NCBI RefSeq assembly: GCF_011193355.1
Contig: NZ_CP049780.1
Span: forward strand, 1,595,582-1,659,581
Source: Streptomyces sp. JB150
Lineage (GTDB): Bacteria; Actinomycetota; Actinomycetes; Streptomycetales; Streptomycetaceae
DNA: 64,000 nucleotides
Direction of reading: 5' to 3'
Shown: positions 24,037-34,695 of the stretch, one piece after another
Layout: each line of letters opens with the position of its first letter
Position numbering within the stretch: position 1 is the stretch's first letter
Notes under the pieces: model-generated
What the model was told of the DNA's origin: nothing
Database searches by the model: none
Seen by the model: only the letters and a program-made list of their open reading frames with translations
Made by a program: the position numbers and the translations under genes

Positions 24037-25511
24037 ATGCCCCTGCCTGCCACAAGGGCGAGTGCGTCACCGTGGCTGACCGTCGTCCTGCTCTGTGTCG
24101 GCCAGATGATGATCGTCTTGGACCAGAACATCGTGAACGTGGCGCTGCCCGCTGTGCAGAGTGGTCTCGGGCTCTCCTCCGAGAACCTCGTCTGGGTGGT
24201 CAACGCCTACGTCATCCCGTTCGGCGGGCTCCTGCTGCTGGCCGGACGGCTCGGTGACCTCATCGGGCGGAAGGCCGTGTTCCTCACGGGGATCGCGCTT
24301 TTCGGCGCCTCCTCCGTGCTGTGCGGCATCGCGACCGGCGAGACGTCGCTGATTGCGTCCCGCTTCCTTCAGGGGATCGGTGGAGCGGAGCGATCGCCTC
24401 CGCCTGCATCCTCGGCATGGTCGCGACCGCGTTCTCCGATCGCCGGAAGCAGGCCCAGGCCATCGCCGCCTACAGTTTCGCCTCCGCGGGCGGCGGCGCG
24501 GTCGGACCACTGCTCGGCGGCGTCCTCACCGAGCTGCTCGGCTGGCACTGGATCTTCTTCATCAACGCACCGATCGGTGCCACCCTCATCCTCGTCGGCC
24601 TGCGAGCGCTGCCCGCAGACCGGGGCGAGGGCATGGGCAAGGGCACCGACTTCCTGGGTGCCGCGCTGGTCACCAGCGGAACGATGCTCTTGGTGTACGC
24701 CGTCGTGGACGCTGAGCGGGTCGGCTGGGGAGCAGCCCGGACCCTCCTGCTCGGCCCCCTGGCCCTCCTGCTGCTGATCGGGTTCGTCGTCCGCCAGGCC
24801 ACAGCCGCCGAGCCGCTGCTGCCGCTGGGGCTTCTCCGCTCGAGGAGCCTGGCCGCGGCCAACATCGTCCAGTTCCTGATGATCGCCGGCATGTTCGGCC
24901 TGTTGTTCTTCGGCATGCTCTACCTGCAGCGCGTGCTGACGTACAGCGCGCTGCAGGCCGGTATCGGCTTCGTGCCCATCGCCGTGGTGATCGCCGTGGT
25001 GTCCCTCGGCCTCTCGACCCGGCTCATCACCCGGTACGGCCACCGCGCGATGCTCCTGCTGGGGCTCGCCCTCATCACCGGGGCGTTCGTCATGCTGTCG
25101 TTCGCCCGCCTCGACGGCGTCTATCTGGTGGACTTCCTCCCGGCCGGCCTCCTCATGGGGCTCGGCTTCGGCCTCGCCGCGCCGGCCATCATGGGGCTCG
25201 GCATGACCGCCGTTTCGCCGGCCGACTCCGGCATCGCCTCCGGACTGTTCAACACCACTCAGCAGATCGGGGGCGCCATCGGCCTGGCCGTGCTGAGCGC
25301 CCTCGTCGGCGCGCGCACGAACAGCCTCGTCGCCGCGGGGAAGTCCGGGGCGCAATCGCTGGTCGGCGGATACCACGCGGCCTTCCTGGCCTCCGCCGCA
25401 TTCACACTGACCGCCTTGGTCATTGGCCTCGGCCTGCTCAAGGCCACGCCGTCCGCAGGCGGGAAGCGACCGACCATGGAGTCTTCCGGACAGGGCGCCG
25501 CGGTCTCCTGA
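24037..25511 (+). pseudogene. Frameshifted MFS drug-efflux transporter (DHA2-like)
   Basis: Read as two frames, this encodes a 14-helix DHA2-type proton antiporter of about 490 aa. The first frame starts at 24037 and includes the typical DQNIVNVALPAVQ and GRLGDLIGRK motifs. At 24383-24392 the 5-bp sequence GAGCG is duplicated in tandem. Removing one copy joins LQGIGGA directly to IASACILGMV and restores one frame to the TGA at 25511. As sequenced, translation gives about 115 native residues followed by out-of-frame sequence to 24777. It has an intact ribosome-binding site and a neighbouring HxlR regulator, so inactivation looks recent or reversible. Confidence 0.9.
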
Positions 25512-25543
25512 CCGGCCGAGGTCGCGGTCGCCCGCGCGACGCA

Positions 25544-25573
25544 GCCGCCCACGCGGGGTCCCCTGCGGGCGGC
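25544..25573. terminator. Bidirectional terminator, MFS / enoyl-CoA hydratase
   Basis: GCCGCCC (25544-25550) pairs with GGGCGGC (25567-25573), extended by an inner CGC/GCG stem, between convergent genes. Confidence 0.5.
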
Positions 25574-25587
25574 ACGCGTGGCGGGTT

Positions 25588-26391
25588 TCAGTCGCCGAGG
25601 CCGGCCAGGTCGCGCAGGCGGCGGGCCTGGGCCTGGCGTTCGGCGGTGCGCTGTTCCTCGTAGGTGCGGTCCTGGGCGCCGCGCAGCAGGGCCTTGGTCT
25701 CGATGACGGCGTCGCGCGGCGCGGCCAGCAGCGCGGTGGCCAGGTCACCGACGGCGGCGTCGAGCTGGTCGCCGGGTACGGCGATGTTCGCCAGCCCGGT
25801 GGCCACGGCCTCGTCGGCGTGGACGAACCGCCCGGTGGCGCAGATCTCCAGCGCGCGGGCGTATCCGACGAGCCCCACCAGCGGATGGGTGCCGGTGAGG
25901 TCGGGCACCAGCCCGAGGCTGGTCTCGCGCATCGCGAACTGCACGTCGTCGGCGACAACGCGCAGGTCGCACGCGAGGGCGAGTTGGAACCCGGCGCCGA
26001 TGGCATGCCCCTGGACGGCGGCGATGGACACGAGGTCACTCCGTCGCCACCAGGTGAAGGCCTCCTGGTACTCGGCGATGGTGGCGTCCAGCTCGGCGTC
26101 CGAGCCGCGCGCCAGGTCGAGGAACGACGGCTCGCCGTCGAAGCCCTCGGGCGTGAACGCCTGCCGGTCGAGCCCGGCCGAGAACGACTTGCCCTCGGCG
26201 CGCAGCACGACCACGCGGACGGTGCCCGGCAGCAGCCGGCCGGCCTCGGCCAGCGCCCGCCACAGAACGGGGCTCTGCGCGTTGCGCTTGGCCGGGTTGG
26301 TCAGCGTCACCGTGGCGATCGCGTCGTCGACGGTGAGCCGTACGCCGTCCTTGTCGAGTACCGGATCGATTACCGGGTCGAGCGAAGCCAT
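25588..26391 (-). CDS. Enoyl-CoA hydratase/isomerase family protein
   Basis: This 267-aa crotonase-fold protein has an oxyanion-hole segment (GKSFSAGLD) and the AVQGHAIGAGFQLALACD motif. The second canonical acidic residue region (RETSLGLVPDLTGTHPL) has an Asp in the usual catalytic neighbourhood. It is likely to act on an enoyl-CoA in fatty-acid or related degradation. The ATG at 26391 is chosen for GGAGG 6 nt upstream; the longer ATG (26445) lacks one. It is upstream and on the same strand as nothing obviously related, and follows gbn. Confidence 0.88.
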   Translation of the reverse strand: MASLDPVIDPVLDKDGVRLTVDDAIATVTLTNPAKRNAQSPVLWRALAEAGRLLPGTVRVVVLRAEGKSFSAGLDRQAFTPEGFDGEPSFLDLARGSDAELDATIAEYQEAFTWWRRSDLVSIAAVQGHAIGAGFQLALACDLRVVADDVQFAMRETSLGLVPDLTGTHPLVGLVGYARALEICATGRFVHADEAVATGLANIAVPGDQLDAAVGDLATALLAAPRDAVIETKALLRGAQDRTYEEQRTAERQAQARRLRDLAGLGD

Positions 26392-26528
26392 GGGGCGCCT
26401 CCGATGGGTGCGGTCATCGTGAGTGCCGTGCCATGCGGCGGGCACTCCTAAGTGACTGCACAGTAACCACCCGGCCGGTCAACTCGACGACCGGGTGGCC
26501 GCCATCGAGGGCGCGGGGCCGCCCGGGA

Positions 26529-26750
26529 TCAGGCCGACTGGGCCTTCTTGCCCCGGGTCGCCCCGCCACGCCCACGGAGCGTGACGCCCGATTCGCTCAG
26601 CATGCGGTGCACAAAGCCATACGAGCGGCCGGTCTCCTCGGCCAACGCCCGGATGCTCGCACCGGCGTCGTACTTCTTCTTCAGGTCTGCCGCGAGCTTG
26701 TCGCGCGCGGCGCCGGTCACCCGGCTGCCCTTCTTCAGAGTCTCGGCCAC
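26529..26750 (-). CDS. gbn: Small HTH nucleoid-associated protein Gbn
   Basis: This 73-aa basic protein has a central helix-turn-helix (SIRALAEETGRSYGFVHRML, about 38-57) flanked by Lys/Arg-rich ends. Length and sequence match what I recall of Gbn (SCO1839), a Streptomyces nucleoid-associated protein that binds GATC sites and affects sporulation and antibiotic production. The GTG at 26750 is chosen for GAGGAGG 5 nt upstream; the upstream ATGs are ignored. The enoyl-CoA hydratase gene next door is also its neighbour in S. coelicolor as I remember. The 376-bp upstream gap holds several GATC sites and a terminator. Confidence 0.88.
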   Translation of the reverse strand: MAETLKKGSRVTGAARDKLAADLKKKYDAGASIRALAEETGRSYGFVHRMLSESGVTLRGRGGATRGKKAQSA

Positions 26751-26951
26751 CCGTGCCTCCTCATGGGAAGTGCGCTCTGGTCTCCTCATGATCACCCCTC
26801 CGGGGCTTCATGGCCACCCATTCGGCAAGGTCTGTGGATGAGGGTTGTGACGACAGGAGTGCGTCCCCACAAGCGGAATCCATGATTCGACCCACCGGGT
26901 CGCATACGTCCGAACGGGTTGTTCCGTGAAGTGGCAGGTCAGAGACGCAGC

Positions 26952-26986
26952 GCGGCCGACCCCTTGTCGACAAAGGGATCGGCCGC
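26952..26986 (-). terminator. Long hairpin terminator after the ABC-F gene
   Basis: A nearly perfect 35-bp palindrome (GCGGCCGACCCC ... GGGATCGGCCGC) is centred on GTCGAC. It lies downstream of the ABC-F gene and upstream of gbn. A GATC site (26977) is inside one arm. Confidence 0.7.
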
Positions 26987-27037
26987 GAAATCGGTGTACG
27001 ACACACTCTGGGATGAGGCAATCTCACACAGATGATG

Positions 27038-27087
27038 GATCACGGCTGGGCCGAATGATCCATACTCCGTGGATCACCTCTTCGATC
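27038..27087. promoter_or_regulatory. Cluster of four GATC sites, two forming a perfect dyad
   Basis: GATC occurs at 27038, 27057, 27072 and 27084, four times in 50 bp; further copies lie at 26790 and 26977. Two of them form the perfect inverted repeat TGATCCA-N7-TGGATCA (27056-27076). Gbn is reported to bind GATC, so autoregulation or local nucleoid binding is plausible, but that is inference. Confidence 0.5.
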
Positions 27088-27126
27088 ACGCCGGAGTGAC
27101 GCGGAAACGGCGCCGGGGTGACGCGG

Positions 27127-28725
<1,599 letters not shown>

Positions 28726-28817
28726 GGACAGACTCCAGGGCGGATGGTGGGCGGGACGGGGGGCTCGAAGACGTTCCCGCCGTCTAATGCGCGAGGAGAA
28801 TGGCCATGGGCCCCAGT

Positions 28818-29915
28818 CTAACGGGGTGGTGCAACCACTTTTTCTGCGTTCGGGTGTTCGGTACGGCCGCCGTACGGGCCCGGCGCGCGGTCGTTGCCGA
28901 GGGGGCGGCGGTCCGGGGCGATCCGGCCCAGGTCGTCCACGGCGACGAGCTGGGCGGTCCAGGCGGCGGACGGGCCGCAGGGCTGGGCGAGCAGCAGCGC
29001 CCGGCCGTGACCGACGGCACGTTCGGGCGCGAAGGCGCAGCCCGGGCGGGCGGGCAGCACCCAGCGCAGATCGCCGTCGGCGAGGCGGTACGCCGTGACG
29101 CGGCGCGGTGTGACGACCGCGAGCATGCCCCGGCCCAGGAGGCGCAGCACGCCGGTGCCGCCCCGCGCGCGGAGCCAGCCCGCGGCGGCCGGGAGGGCGC
29201 GGTGCCAGCGCACGCGGTGGCCGTCGGTGGCCGTGACCAGCCCGTCGTCCCAGAGCGTGATCGCCTCCCCGCGCGCGGGGAGCACCGCGAGGGGGCGCCT
29301 GCCCTCCCGGGCGTGCCGCCAGCGGAGCGCCCCGGTGCGGGGGTCCCGGGCCTCCACGGCGGCCCGGTCGATACGGGGTTCGGCCGCACCTGTGCCCGCC
29401 ACGCGCGCGTGGACGGTGAGCCGGTCCCCGTAGGGGGCGGGCCGGACCTGATGGGCGCCGGCCAGGAGGGGTGCGGCGAGGGCAAGGGCGAGGGCGGCGG
29501 TCAGCAGCCGCCGGGCGGGCAGAAGCCGGGAGGCGCGGCCGGTGAGAGGGGGCGGGAGCAGGGGGTGGGCGGGGAGGGTGTGGGCCGCCGGGAGCGGGTG
29601 CGGGGCATGGGGTGCGGCGGTGGCGGCGCCGGGTGCGGCAGCGGGGGGAGACGGGACCGGCGGTCGGAGGGTGAGGCGGGGCGGGAGCACGCGCGGGAAG
29701 CGGAGGGCCACGAGGGTGTGCGGCGCCCGCCGGGCCGGGAGGGCGGGCAGAGCGCGCAGGAGCGCGGACCGGAGCAGGCCGGCGAGCCGGAGGACCGGAG
29801 GTGTCCGCAGTGGGCCGGGGGCGGCGACCGCCGGGAGGTGGACCGGGGGGTGCGGCGCCGAGGGGGTGTCGGGGTCGGCGGGCGGTTCGGCCGCCTGGTG
29901 CGGGAGGACGGCCAC
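28818..29915 (-). CDS. Membrane-anchored protein with partial beta-propeller-like domain
   Basis: This 365-aa protein begins with about 125 residues of Pro/Ala/Arg-rich low-complexity sequence, then one hydrophobic helix (about 134-154), then an extracytoplasmic domain. That domain contains propeller-type strands (VEARDPRTGALRWRHA, AITLWDDGLVTATDG, VTAYRLADGDLRWVLPA), like PQQ-type repeats but too few for a full propeller. Two cysteines in that domain may form a disulfide. I cannot name a family. The start is uncertain because the N terminus is low complexity. It faces no obvious functional partner. Confidence 0.6.
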   Translation of the reverse strand: MAVLPHQAAEPPADPDTPSAPHPPVHLPAVAAPGPLRTPPVLRLAGLLRSALLRALPALPARRAPHTLVALRFPRVLPPRLTLRPPVPSPPAAAPGAATAAPHAPHPLPAAHTLPAHPLLPPPLTGRASRLLPARRLLTAALALALAAPLLAGAHQVRPAPYGDRLTVHARVAGTGAAEPRIDRAAVEARDPRTGALRWRHAREGRRPLAVLPARGEAITLWDDGLVTATDGHRVRWHRALPAAAGWLRARGGTGVLRLLGRGMLAVVTPRRVTAYRLADGDLRWVLPARPGCAFAPERAVGHGRALLLAQPCGPSAAWTAQLVAVDDLGRIAPDRRPLGNDRAPGPYGGRTEHPNAEKVVAPPR

Positions 29916-30181
29916 GGCGTTTTCCTTCGGCCCTGGAGAAGCCCGTGACGTCCTCGGGGCCTGGGGAGGCCGTCTCCGGCGACCCGCCGGCCGCGGATCA
30001 GGCGCCGAGCGTAGCCACGCGGGGGCCGCCGGGCGAAAGGCGCGGGGCGGGACACGCGGGCGGGCGGGGCAGCGTCGCTCGTTCGGCCGCGTCGTCCGGC
30101 CGGCCGGGGTTCGGGGCCGGGCCGTTGTCAGTGGCGGCTGCGAGACTGATGTGCGTGGTCGAGCACAAGGGAGTGATCGAT

Positions 30182-30595
30182 ATGGCAGGCACGGGGAACG
30201 GACGCCCGAGCATCTTCCCGACGCTGCTGTACGCGGACGCCAAGGCGGCGATCCGGCAGCTCACGGAGGCCCTCGGATTCACCGAGCTGTCGGTGTACGA
30301 GGGCGAGGACGGCGCGGTGCTGCACGCCGAGCTGGTGCAGGGCAACGGCGCGGTGATGGTCGGTTCCAAGGGCCGCGGCGGCGTCTTCGACTCGGCGATG
30401 AAGAACGCCGGCCCGGCCGGGGTGTACGTCGTGGTGGACGACGTGGACGCACACCACCGCCGGGCCGTGGACCACGGCGTGGAGATCGTGATGCCTCCGA
30501 CGGACCAGGACTACGGCTCCCGCGACTACATGGCCCGGGACCTGGAGGGCAACATCTGGTCCTTCGGCACCTACGCCCCGCAGATACCGGCCTGA
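30182..30595 (+). CDS. VOC family (glyoxalase/bleomycin resistance-like) protein
   Basis: This 137-aa single VOC module has paired beta-alpha-beta-beta-beta units, with FPTLLYADAKAAIRQLTEALGF and VYVVVDDVDAHHRRAVDHGVEI as the diagnostic segments and a terminal RDLEGNIWSFGTY. It is most like the PhnB/YaeR-type glyoxalase-related proteins. The likely metal-binding acidic residue E62 lies in AELVQGNGA. The ATG has GGGAG 8 nt upstream. TTGTCA (30126-30131) could be its -35 box. The substrate is unknown. Confidence 0.85.
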   Translation: MAGTGNGRPSIFPTLLYADAKAAIRQLTEALGFTELSVYEGEDGAVLHAELVQGNGAVMVGSKGRGGVFDSAMKNAGPAGVYVVVDDVDAHHRRAVDHGVEIVMPPTDQDYGSRDYMARDLEGNIWSFGTYAPQIPA

Positions 30596-30638
30596 GCGAC
30601 CGCCCCGGCCACCGCCCGGGCCGGTCCCGGCCACCGTC

Positions 30639-31991
30639 TCAGCTGCCCCCGGTGTGCACCTGGAAGGCCGCCCGCCGCACCGCCTTGGCCAGGGCCGGGT
30701 CGGGGTGGGCGGCGGCCAGGGCGACCAGCACCTGCACGGTGCGGGGGTGGCCGACGGCGCGCACCTCGTCGAGCAGCGCGGGCACGGTGGGCTGTACGGC
30801 GGACTCCAGATGCCGGACGAGCAGGGGGGCCTCGCCGTGGTCGGCGAGCGCGGCGGCCGTGTCGACCCACAGCCAGGTGGCCTCCTCGCGGGTCAGCACC
30901 TCGTGGGCGTCCTCGGGGTCCTTGCCCTCGTGCTCGGCGAGCCACAGCAGCGCGTAGGGGCGCAGCGTCGGCTCGTCCAGTACGGCCCGTACGTCGGGCT
31001 CGGCGGGGGCGCCGACCACGCGCAGCGCCTCGAAGGCGAGGCCGCGCAGCAGGGCGTCGTCGCCGCGGGCGGCGTCCAGCAGCTCGGTGACGGCGCTGCC
31101 CACCGGCCGGGCGGCGAGCCAGGCGCGGTACTCGGCGCGGGCAGCGTTGGGCCGCAGCTGGGCGCAGCCGCGCAGCATGTCCTCGGCGGCGGCCTCGATG
31201 TTCCCGGCGGGGCTCTGCGCGGCGACGCAGATCTGCTCCAGCTTCACCCACACCGCCCAGCTGCCCAGCGGGGTGAGGGTGGCCTGCCCGTCGCCGCAGG
31301 TGAGGGCGCCGACGGAGGCGAGGGCGTGCAGGGCCCAGTCGAGCAGCGGGGCGAGTTCGGCGTCGGCGGGGGCGGCGGGTTCCGTGACGCCGGGGGCGGG
31401 CGCGGGGCCGGCGGGTTCGCGCTGCGGGCCGTAGGGGACCTCGCAGCGCGCGGTGCGCAGTTCCCGAACCCGCTGCTGGAGCAGGTCGAGCAGTTGCTCG
31501 ACGGGGACGGGTCCGGCGGACAGCTGGAGGAAGGAGAGCACCTGCGGCATGGCCGAGACGACCTCGGCGACGGCGGCGGGCTCATGGTCGGCGGGCTCCG
31601 GATAGGCGAGCGACCAGGCGTCGAACAGGGCGACCCAGCCGCGCAGCACGGCGGTGTCGTCGCGGTCCCAGGCGCGCAGCCGCCAGCCGGAGCGGGCGCT
31701 GTCGCCGTGCACCTCGACGAGGCCGGCCAGCCGGGCCGTGTCCCAGTCGGCACGGACCTGGGCGGGTGTGAGGCCCAGCTCGGCGGCCGCGCGTTCGGCG
31801 GTCGCGTCGGCGAGGGTGGCCTTTCCGTCGGAGCTGCCGACGGATCCGCCGGGGCGCAGGGCGGTGTCGGCCCAGCGGGCCACGCGGGCGGCGCCGGCCA
31901 GCCTGGAGCGTGCCATTCCGGCCAGTTCGGAGGGGGCCGGGGTGCCCTCCGGAGGGCGCGGTGCGGGGCGGCGCGCGGGCCGCTGGTTCAT
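30639..31991 (-). CDS. Conserved Streptomyces protein of unknown function (HEAT-like C terminus)
   Basis: This protein of about 450 aa is not one I can assign to a named family; similar sequences occur throughout Streptomyces. The N terminus is Arg/Pro-rich, followed by an ATLADATAERAAAELGLTPAQV segment and an all-alpha body. The last 170 residues contain repeated helical pairs (ALLRGLAFEALRVVG, TVPALLDEVRAVGHPRTVQVLVALAAAHPDPALAKAVRRAAF) that resemble HEAT/ARM repeats. The ATG at 31991 is a conservative start; a GTG at 32066 with GGAAGA 9 nt upstream is an alternative. No neighbour suggests a role. Confidence 0.7.
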   Translation of the reverse strand: MNQRPARRPAPRPPEGTPAPSELAGMARSRLAGAARVARWADTALRPGGSVGSSDGKATLADATAERAAAELGLTPAQVRADWDTARLAGLVEVHGDSARSGWRLRAWDRDDTAVLRGWVALFDAWSLAYPEPADHEPAAVAEVVSAMPQVLSFLQLSAGPVPVEQLLDLLQQRVRELRTARCEVPYGPQREPAGPAPAPGVTEPAAPADAELAPLLDWALHALASVGALTCGDGQATLTPLGSWAVWVKLEQICVAAQSPAGNIEAAAEDMLRGCAQLRPNAARAEYRAWLAARPVGSAVTELLDAARGDDALLRGLAFEALRVVGAPAEPDVRAVLDEPTLRPYALLWLAEHEGKDPEDAHEVLTREEATWLWVDTAAALADHGEAPLLVRHLESAVQPTVPALLDEVRAVGHPRTVQVLVALAAAHPDPALAKAVRRAAFQVHTGGS

Positions 31992-32295
31992 CGCTCGGGG
32001 GGCGGCGGCCAGGGGTCGTGGGCGGACGAGTCGAAGCCTGGAGTCGCGCGGGATACGGGACGTCACGGGTGCAGTCTTCCGGTTGACGGTCCGAAAACCC
32101 AAACGGAATGTCACGCGGGGCTACGGGACTGGCCAAGGGGCTGGGGCCTGCAGGGGCGGAAGGCCGTGAACCGGACAGTGGTACGGCGTTAAACGGAATC
32201 TCCGCGACCGGATGACGAAGGGGGCGTTTCAGACAGATGGCCGAAGAGTGTCGGGCAGGTGGCCGGGGCCGCGCGACGGTCCCGCGGCGGCGGTC
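31992..32295. other. Intergenic region, no gene recognised
   Basis: This 300-bp gap between two minus-strand genes holds AT-richer patches. The 9-mer AAACGGAAT occurs twice (near 32100 and 32190). I see no convincing RNA gene, terminator or promoter consensus in it, apart from the alternative upstream starts of the preceding gene. Confidence 0.5.
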
Positions 32296-33423
32296 TCACA
32301 TCAGGGGGGTGAGGAAGCGGCGGAGGGCTTCCTCGTAGGCCGTGGGGTCGGCGTTCCACATGGCGCCGTGCGGGGCGCGCGGGACCGTCTGGAGGGTGAC
32401 CAGGCCGGGGCGGCGCGCGGCGAACCGCCGGGAGAACTCCCAGGGGGCCACCGCGTCGTCCGGGCCGTGGAAGATCAGCACCGGGATCGTGAGGCCGTCG
32501 GCCCGCGCGGCGTCGCCGGCGCGGTCGCCGAGCAGGCCGGTGCGCCCCTGGGCGGCGCGCACCGCGAGCGGCAGGAGGGCGCCCGGGGTGCGGCGCGCTG
32601 AGGCCAGGGCGCGCAGGGTGGACTCCCAGTGCAGCACCGGGGAGTCCAGGACGAGCCCGGCGATCCGGTCGCGGACGGCGGAGTGGGCGGCGGCGCGCAG
32701 GGCCATGGTGGCGCCGGTGGACCAGCCGTGCAGGACGACGCGTGCGGCGCCGTAGCGGGTGGCGTAGCGGATCGCGGCGTCCAGGTCGCGCCACTCGCTC
32801 TCGCCGAGGTGGCTCAGGCCGTCGGCGGGCCGGGGCGCGCCGAGGTCGCCGCGGTAGGCGACGTCGAGGACCGGGAAGCGATGGCGGTGCAGGAACTCCA
32901 TGACGTTCATGGGGTGTTCCCGGGTGGCGCCGAGGCCGTGCACGGTGATGACCCAGGTGTCCCGGTCGCCGGGCACGAACCAGGCGGGCAGGCCTCCCAG
33001 CTCGCCGGGGATGTCCACGTCGGCGTGGTCGAGGCCGAGGGCGGAGTGCGGGTCGCCGACGTACGCGTTCGGGGTCAGCCAGACCTTGTCGCCGGGCTCC
33101 AGGGTGCCGTGGGTGACGCGGTGCAGCCGTCGTACGACGGTGTCGGCGGGGTGCGGGGTGGCGTCCAGGAGGGGGCCGACGACCGCGTGCGTCCCGTCGC
33201 CGGCCAGGCCGTAGGTGCCGGGGCGCAGGGAGGCGAGGTGGCGGGTGAGGGTGATCTGCCCGGCGGCCGTGCCGTGCACGGTGAGCCGGGGTTCGGTGGG
33301 CAGCGGGCGGCCCGGCGGCGCCTTGAGCGCGGCGTCGCTGGCGAACCGGCCGGCGGCCACCGCGGCGGCACCGGCGACTGTCAGGGCGGTGACGGCAGCG
33401 GCCGTCGCTTTGACAGGGCGCAC
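32296..33423 (-). CDS. Alpha/beta hydrolase, membrane-anchored or exported
   Basis: This 375-aa protein has an N-terminal hydrophobic segment (about 6-25, AVTALTVAGAAAVAAG) that looks like an uncleaved signal anchor. The hydrolase domain (about 150-375) has the nucleophile elbow GWSTG (S235), an acidic residue in FHGPDDAVAPWE and a histidine in RAPHGAMW. The intermediate domain (40-145) is unassigned. It resembles actinobacterial serine peptidase or esterase-like hydrolases. The GTG at 33423 is chosen from the hydrophobic start; no ribosome-binding site is clear. Confidence 0.82.
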   Translation of the reverse strand: MRPVKATAAAVTALTVAGAAAVAAGRFASDAALKAPPGRPLPTEPRLTVHGTAAGQITLTRHLASLRPGTYGLAGDGTHAVVGPLLDATPHPADTVVRRLHRVTHGTLEPGDKVWLTPNAYVGDPHSALGLDHADVDIPGELGGLPAWFVPGDRDTWVITVHGLGATREHPMNVMEFLHRHRFPVLDVAYRGDLGAPRPADGLSHLGESEWRDLDAAIRYATRYGAARVVLHGWSTGATMALRAAAHSAVRDRIAGLVLDSPVLHWESTLRALASARRTPGALLPLAVRAAQGRTGLLGDRAGDAARADGLTIPVLIFHGPDDAVAPWEFSRRFAARRPGLVTLQTVPRAPHGAMWNADPTAYEEALRRFLTPLM

Positions 33424-33591
33424 GGGTCCAGTGTCCGGGCGCGGAGGGCGCAGGGCCAGTGGGCGGCGGGTTCCGGGTGACGGGCGTGGCCGTTCCACCG
33501 CCGGGAGCGCCCGGCCGGCTCGCGCTGTCACGCGGCGGCCGCGGCCGTGCCGTACCCGCAGCCGTGCCGACGCCACGCCGTACCTGCGCGC

Positions 33592-33676
33592 CCGCCGCCA
33601 CGCCCCACCCGCCGTCACGCCCCACCCGCCGCCACGCCCCACCCGCCGCCACGCCCCACCCGCCGTCACGCCCCAC
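33592..33676. repeat. Five tandem 17-bp repeats
   Basis: Five consecutive 17-bp units (CCGCCGCCACGCCCCAC, with C/T variation at one position) fill most of the gap between the hydrolase and aldolase genes. The 17-bp period breaks reading frame, so it is non-coding. It is a likely VNTR locus. Confidence 0.85.
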
Positions 33677-33693
33677 CCGCCGTGGCGCCGGTG

Positions 33694-34449
33694 TCAGCTC
33701 CGCTGTCCGTAGCCCCTCAGTCGTTGCGCGACCTCGTCGAGCCGGCCTTCCGACAGCAGGGTCGGGGTCAGGCCCGCCACGGAGGAGGCGGTGAGCCAGA
33801 GACGGCACATCCACTCCAGCTGGGCGGTGCGGTCGTAGGCCTGGTCGAGGGTGGCGCCGTAGGTGATCGTGCCGTGGTTCTGGAGGAGGCAGCCGGAGCG
33901 GCCGTCGAGGGCGCGGAGCATGTTCTCGGCCAGCTCCTCGGTGCCGTAGGTGGCATACGGGGCGACGCGGACGGGTCCCCCGAGCGCGGCGGCCATGTAG
34001 TGGATCAGGGGCAGCTCGGCAACGAGGGTGGAGACGGCCGTCGCGTGGACCGCGTGGGTGTGGACGACGGCGCGGGCGTCGGTGTGGCGGTAGACGGCGA
34101 GGTGCATGGGCAGTTCGCTGGTCGGGACGAGGGTGCCGCGGACCTGCCGGCCGTCGAGGTCGACGGCGGTGAGGTCGGCGGGTGTCAGCCGGTCGTAGGG
34201 CACGCCCGACGGTGTGACCAGGACGATGTCCCCGGTCCGTACGGACACGTTGCCGGAGGTGCCGACGACCAGCCCGTCGGCGACGGTCCGCCGGGCCGTC
34301 GCGACCAGCACGTCCCAGGCGCGGGCCTCCTCCTCGCCCGCGCCGCTCCCCCGCGGCCGCGCCCCCTCCCGCACGCCCTCGGTCGCGCCCTCCGGTGCGC
34401 CCTCGTGGCCGCCTCGTCCGTCCCGCCGGTCCTCTCGCTGCTCAGCCAT
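33694..34449 (-). CDS. Class II aldolase/adducin family protein
   Basis: This 251-aa protein has a disordered acidic/Gly-rich N terminus (1-42) followed by a class II aldolase domain. Conserved features are TSGNVSVR (64-71), TPSGVPYDRL, the catalytic Glu in PTSELPMH (E112) and zinc ligands HTH (H130, H132), with a further LLQNHG motif. It is related to L-fuculose-phosphate aldolase and methylthioribulose-phosphate dehydratase, but the substrate is not determined by context. AGGA lies 7 nt before the ATG. Confidence 0.88.
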   Translation of the reverse strand: MAEQREDRRDGRGGHEGAPEGATEGVREGARPRGSGAGEEEARAWDVLVATARRTVADGLVVGTSGNVSVRTGDIVLVTPSGVPYDRLTPADLTAVDLDGRQVRGTLVPTSELPMHLAVYRHTDARAVVHTHAVHATAVSTLVAELPLIHYMAAALGGPVRVAPYATYGTEELAENMLRALDGRSGCLLQNHGTITYGATLDQAYDRTAQLEWMCRLWLTASSVAGLTPTLLSEGRLDEVAQRLRGYGQRS

Positions 34450-34695
34450 GGCGCGATCCTGCCAGGCGGAGGCGGGGCGGGCGCCCGGCCGGGGCACGGC
34501 AGGCCGAAAGCCGACGGTGGCAGCGGCAGCGACAGTGGACAAGGAGAAGAGGAAGGCGGCGACCTGCGGGTGACAAGAATCTCTTCGGCGGGCCCGCGGA
34601 CCGGCCGAGGGGATCCGCGAAAGGGCTCCCCTCAGGGGCGCCGGCCGCCCGGCGGCCGTGCGGCGCAAGGCCTCGGGGGCCCAGGGGAGCTGATC

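Noticed and set aside
24385..24777. Out-of-frame C-terminal half of the exporter's first frame
   Set aside because: It is the product of the 5-bp duplication; the homologous sequence continues in the other frame.
29501..30055. Arg/Pro-rich minus-strand frame upstream of the propeller-like gene
   Set aside because: Low-complexity, overlaps the better candidate (28818-29915) and has no recognisable domain.
33592..33676. Possible CRISPR array
   Set aside because: The units are contiguous 17-bp tandem repeats with no unique spacers and no cas genes nearby.
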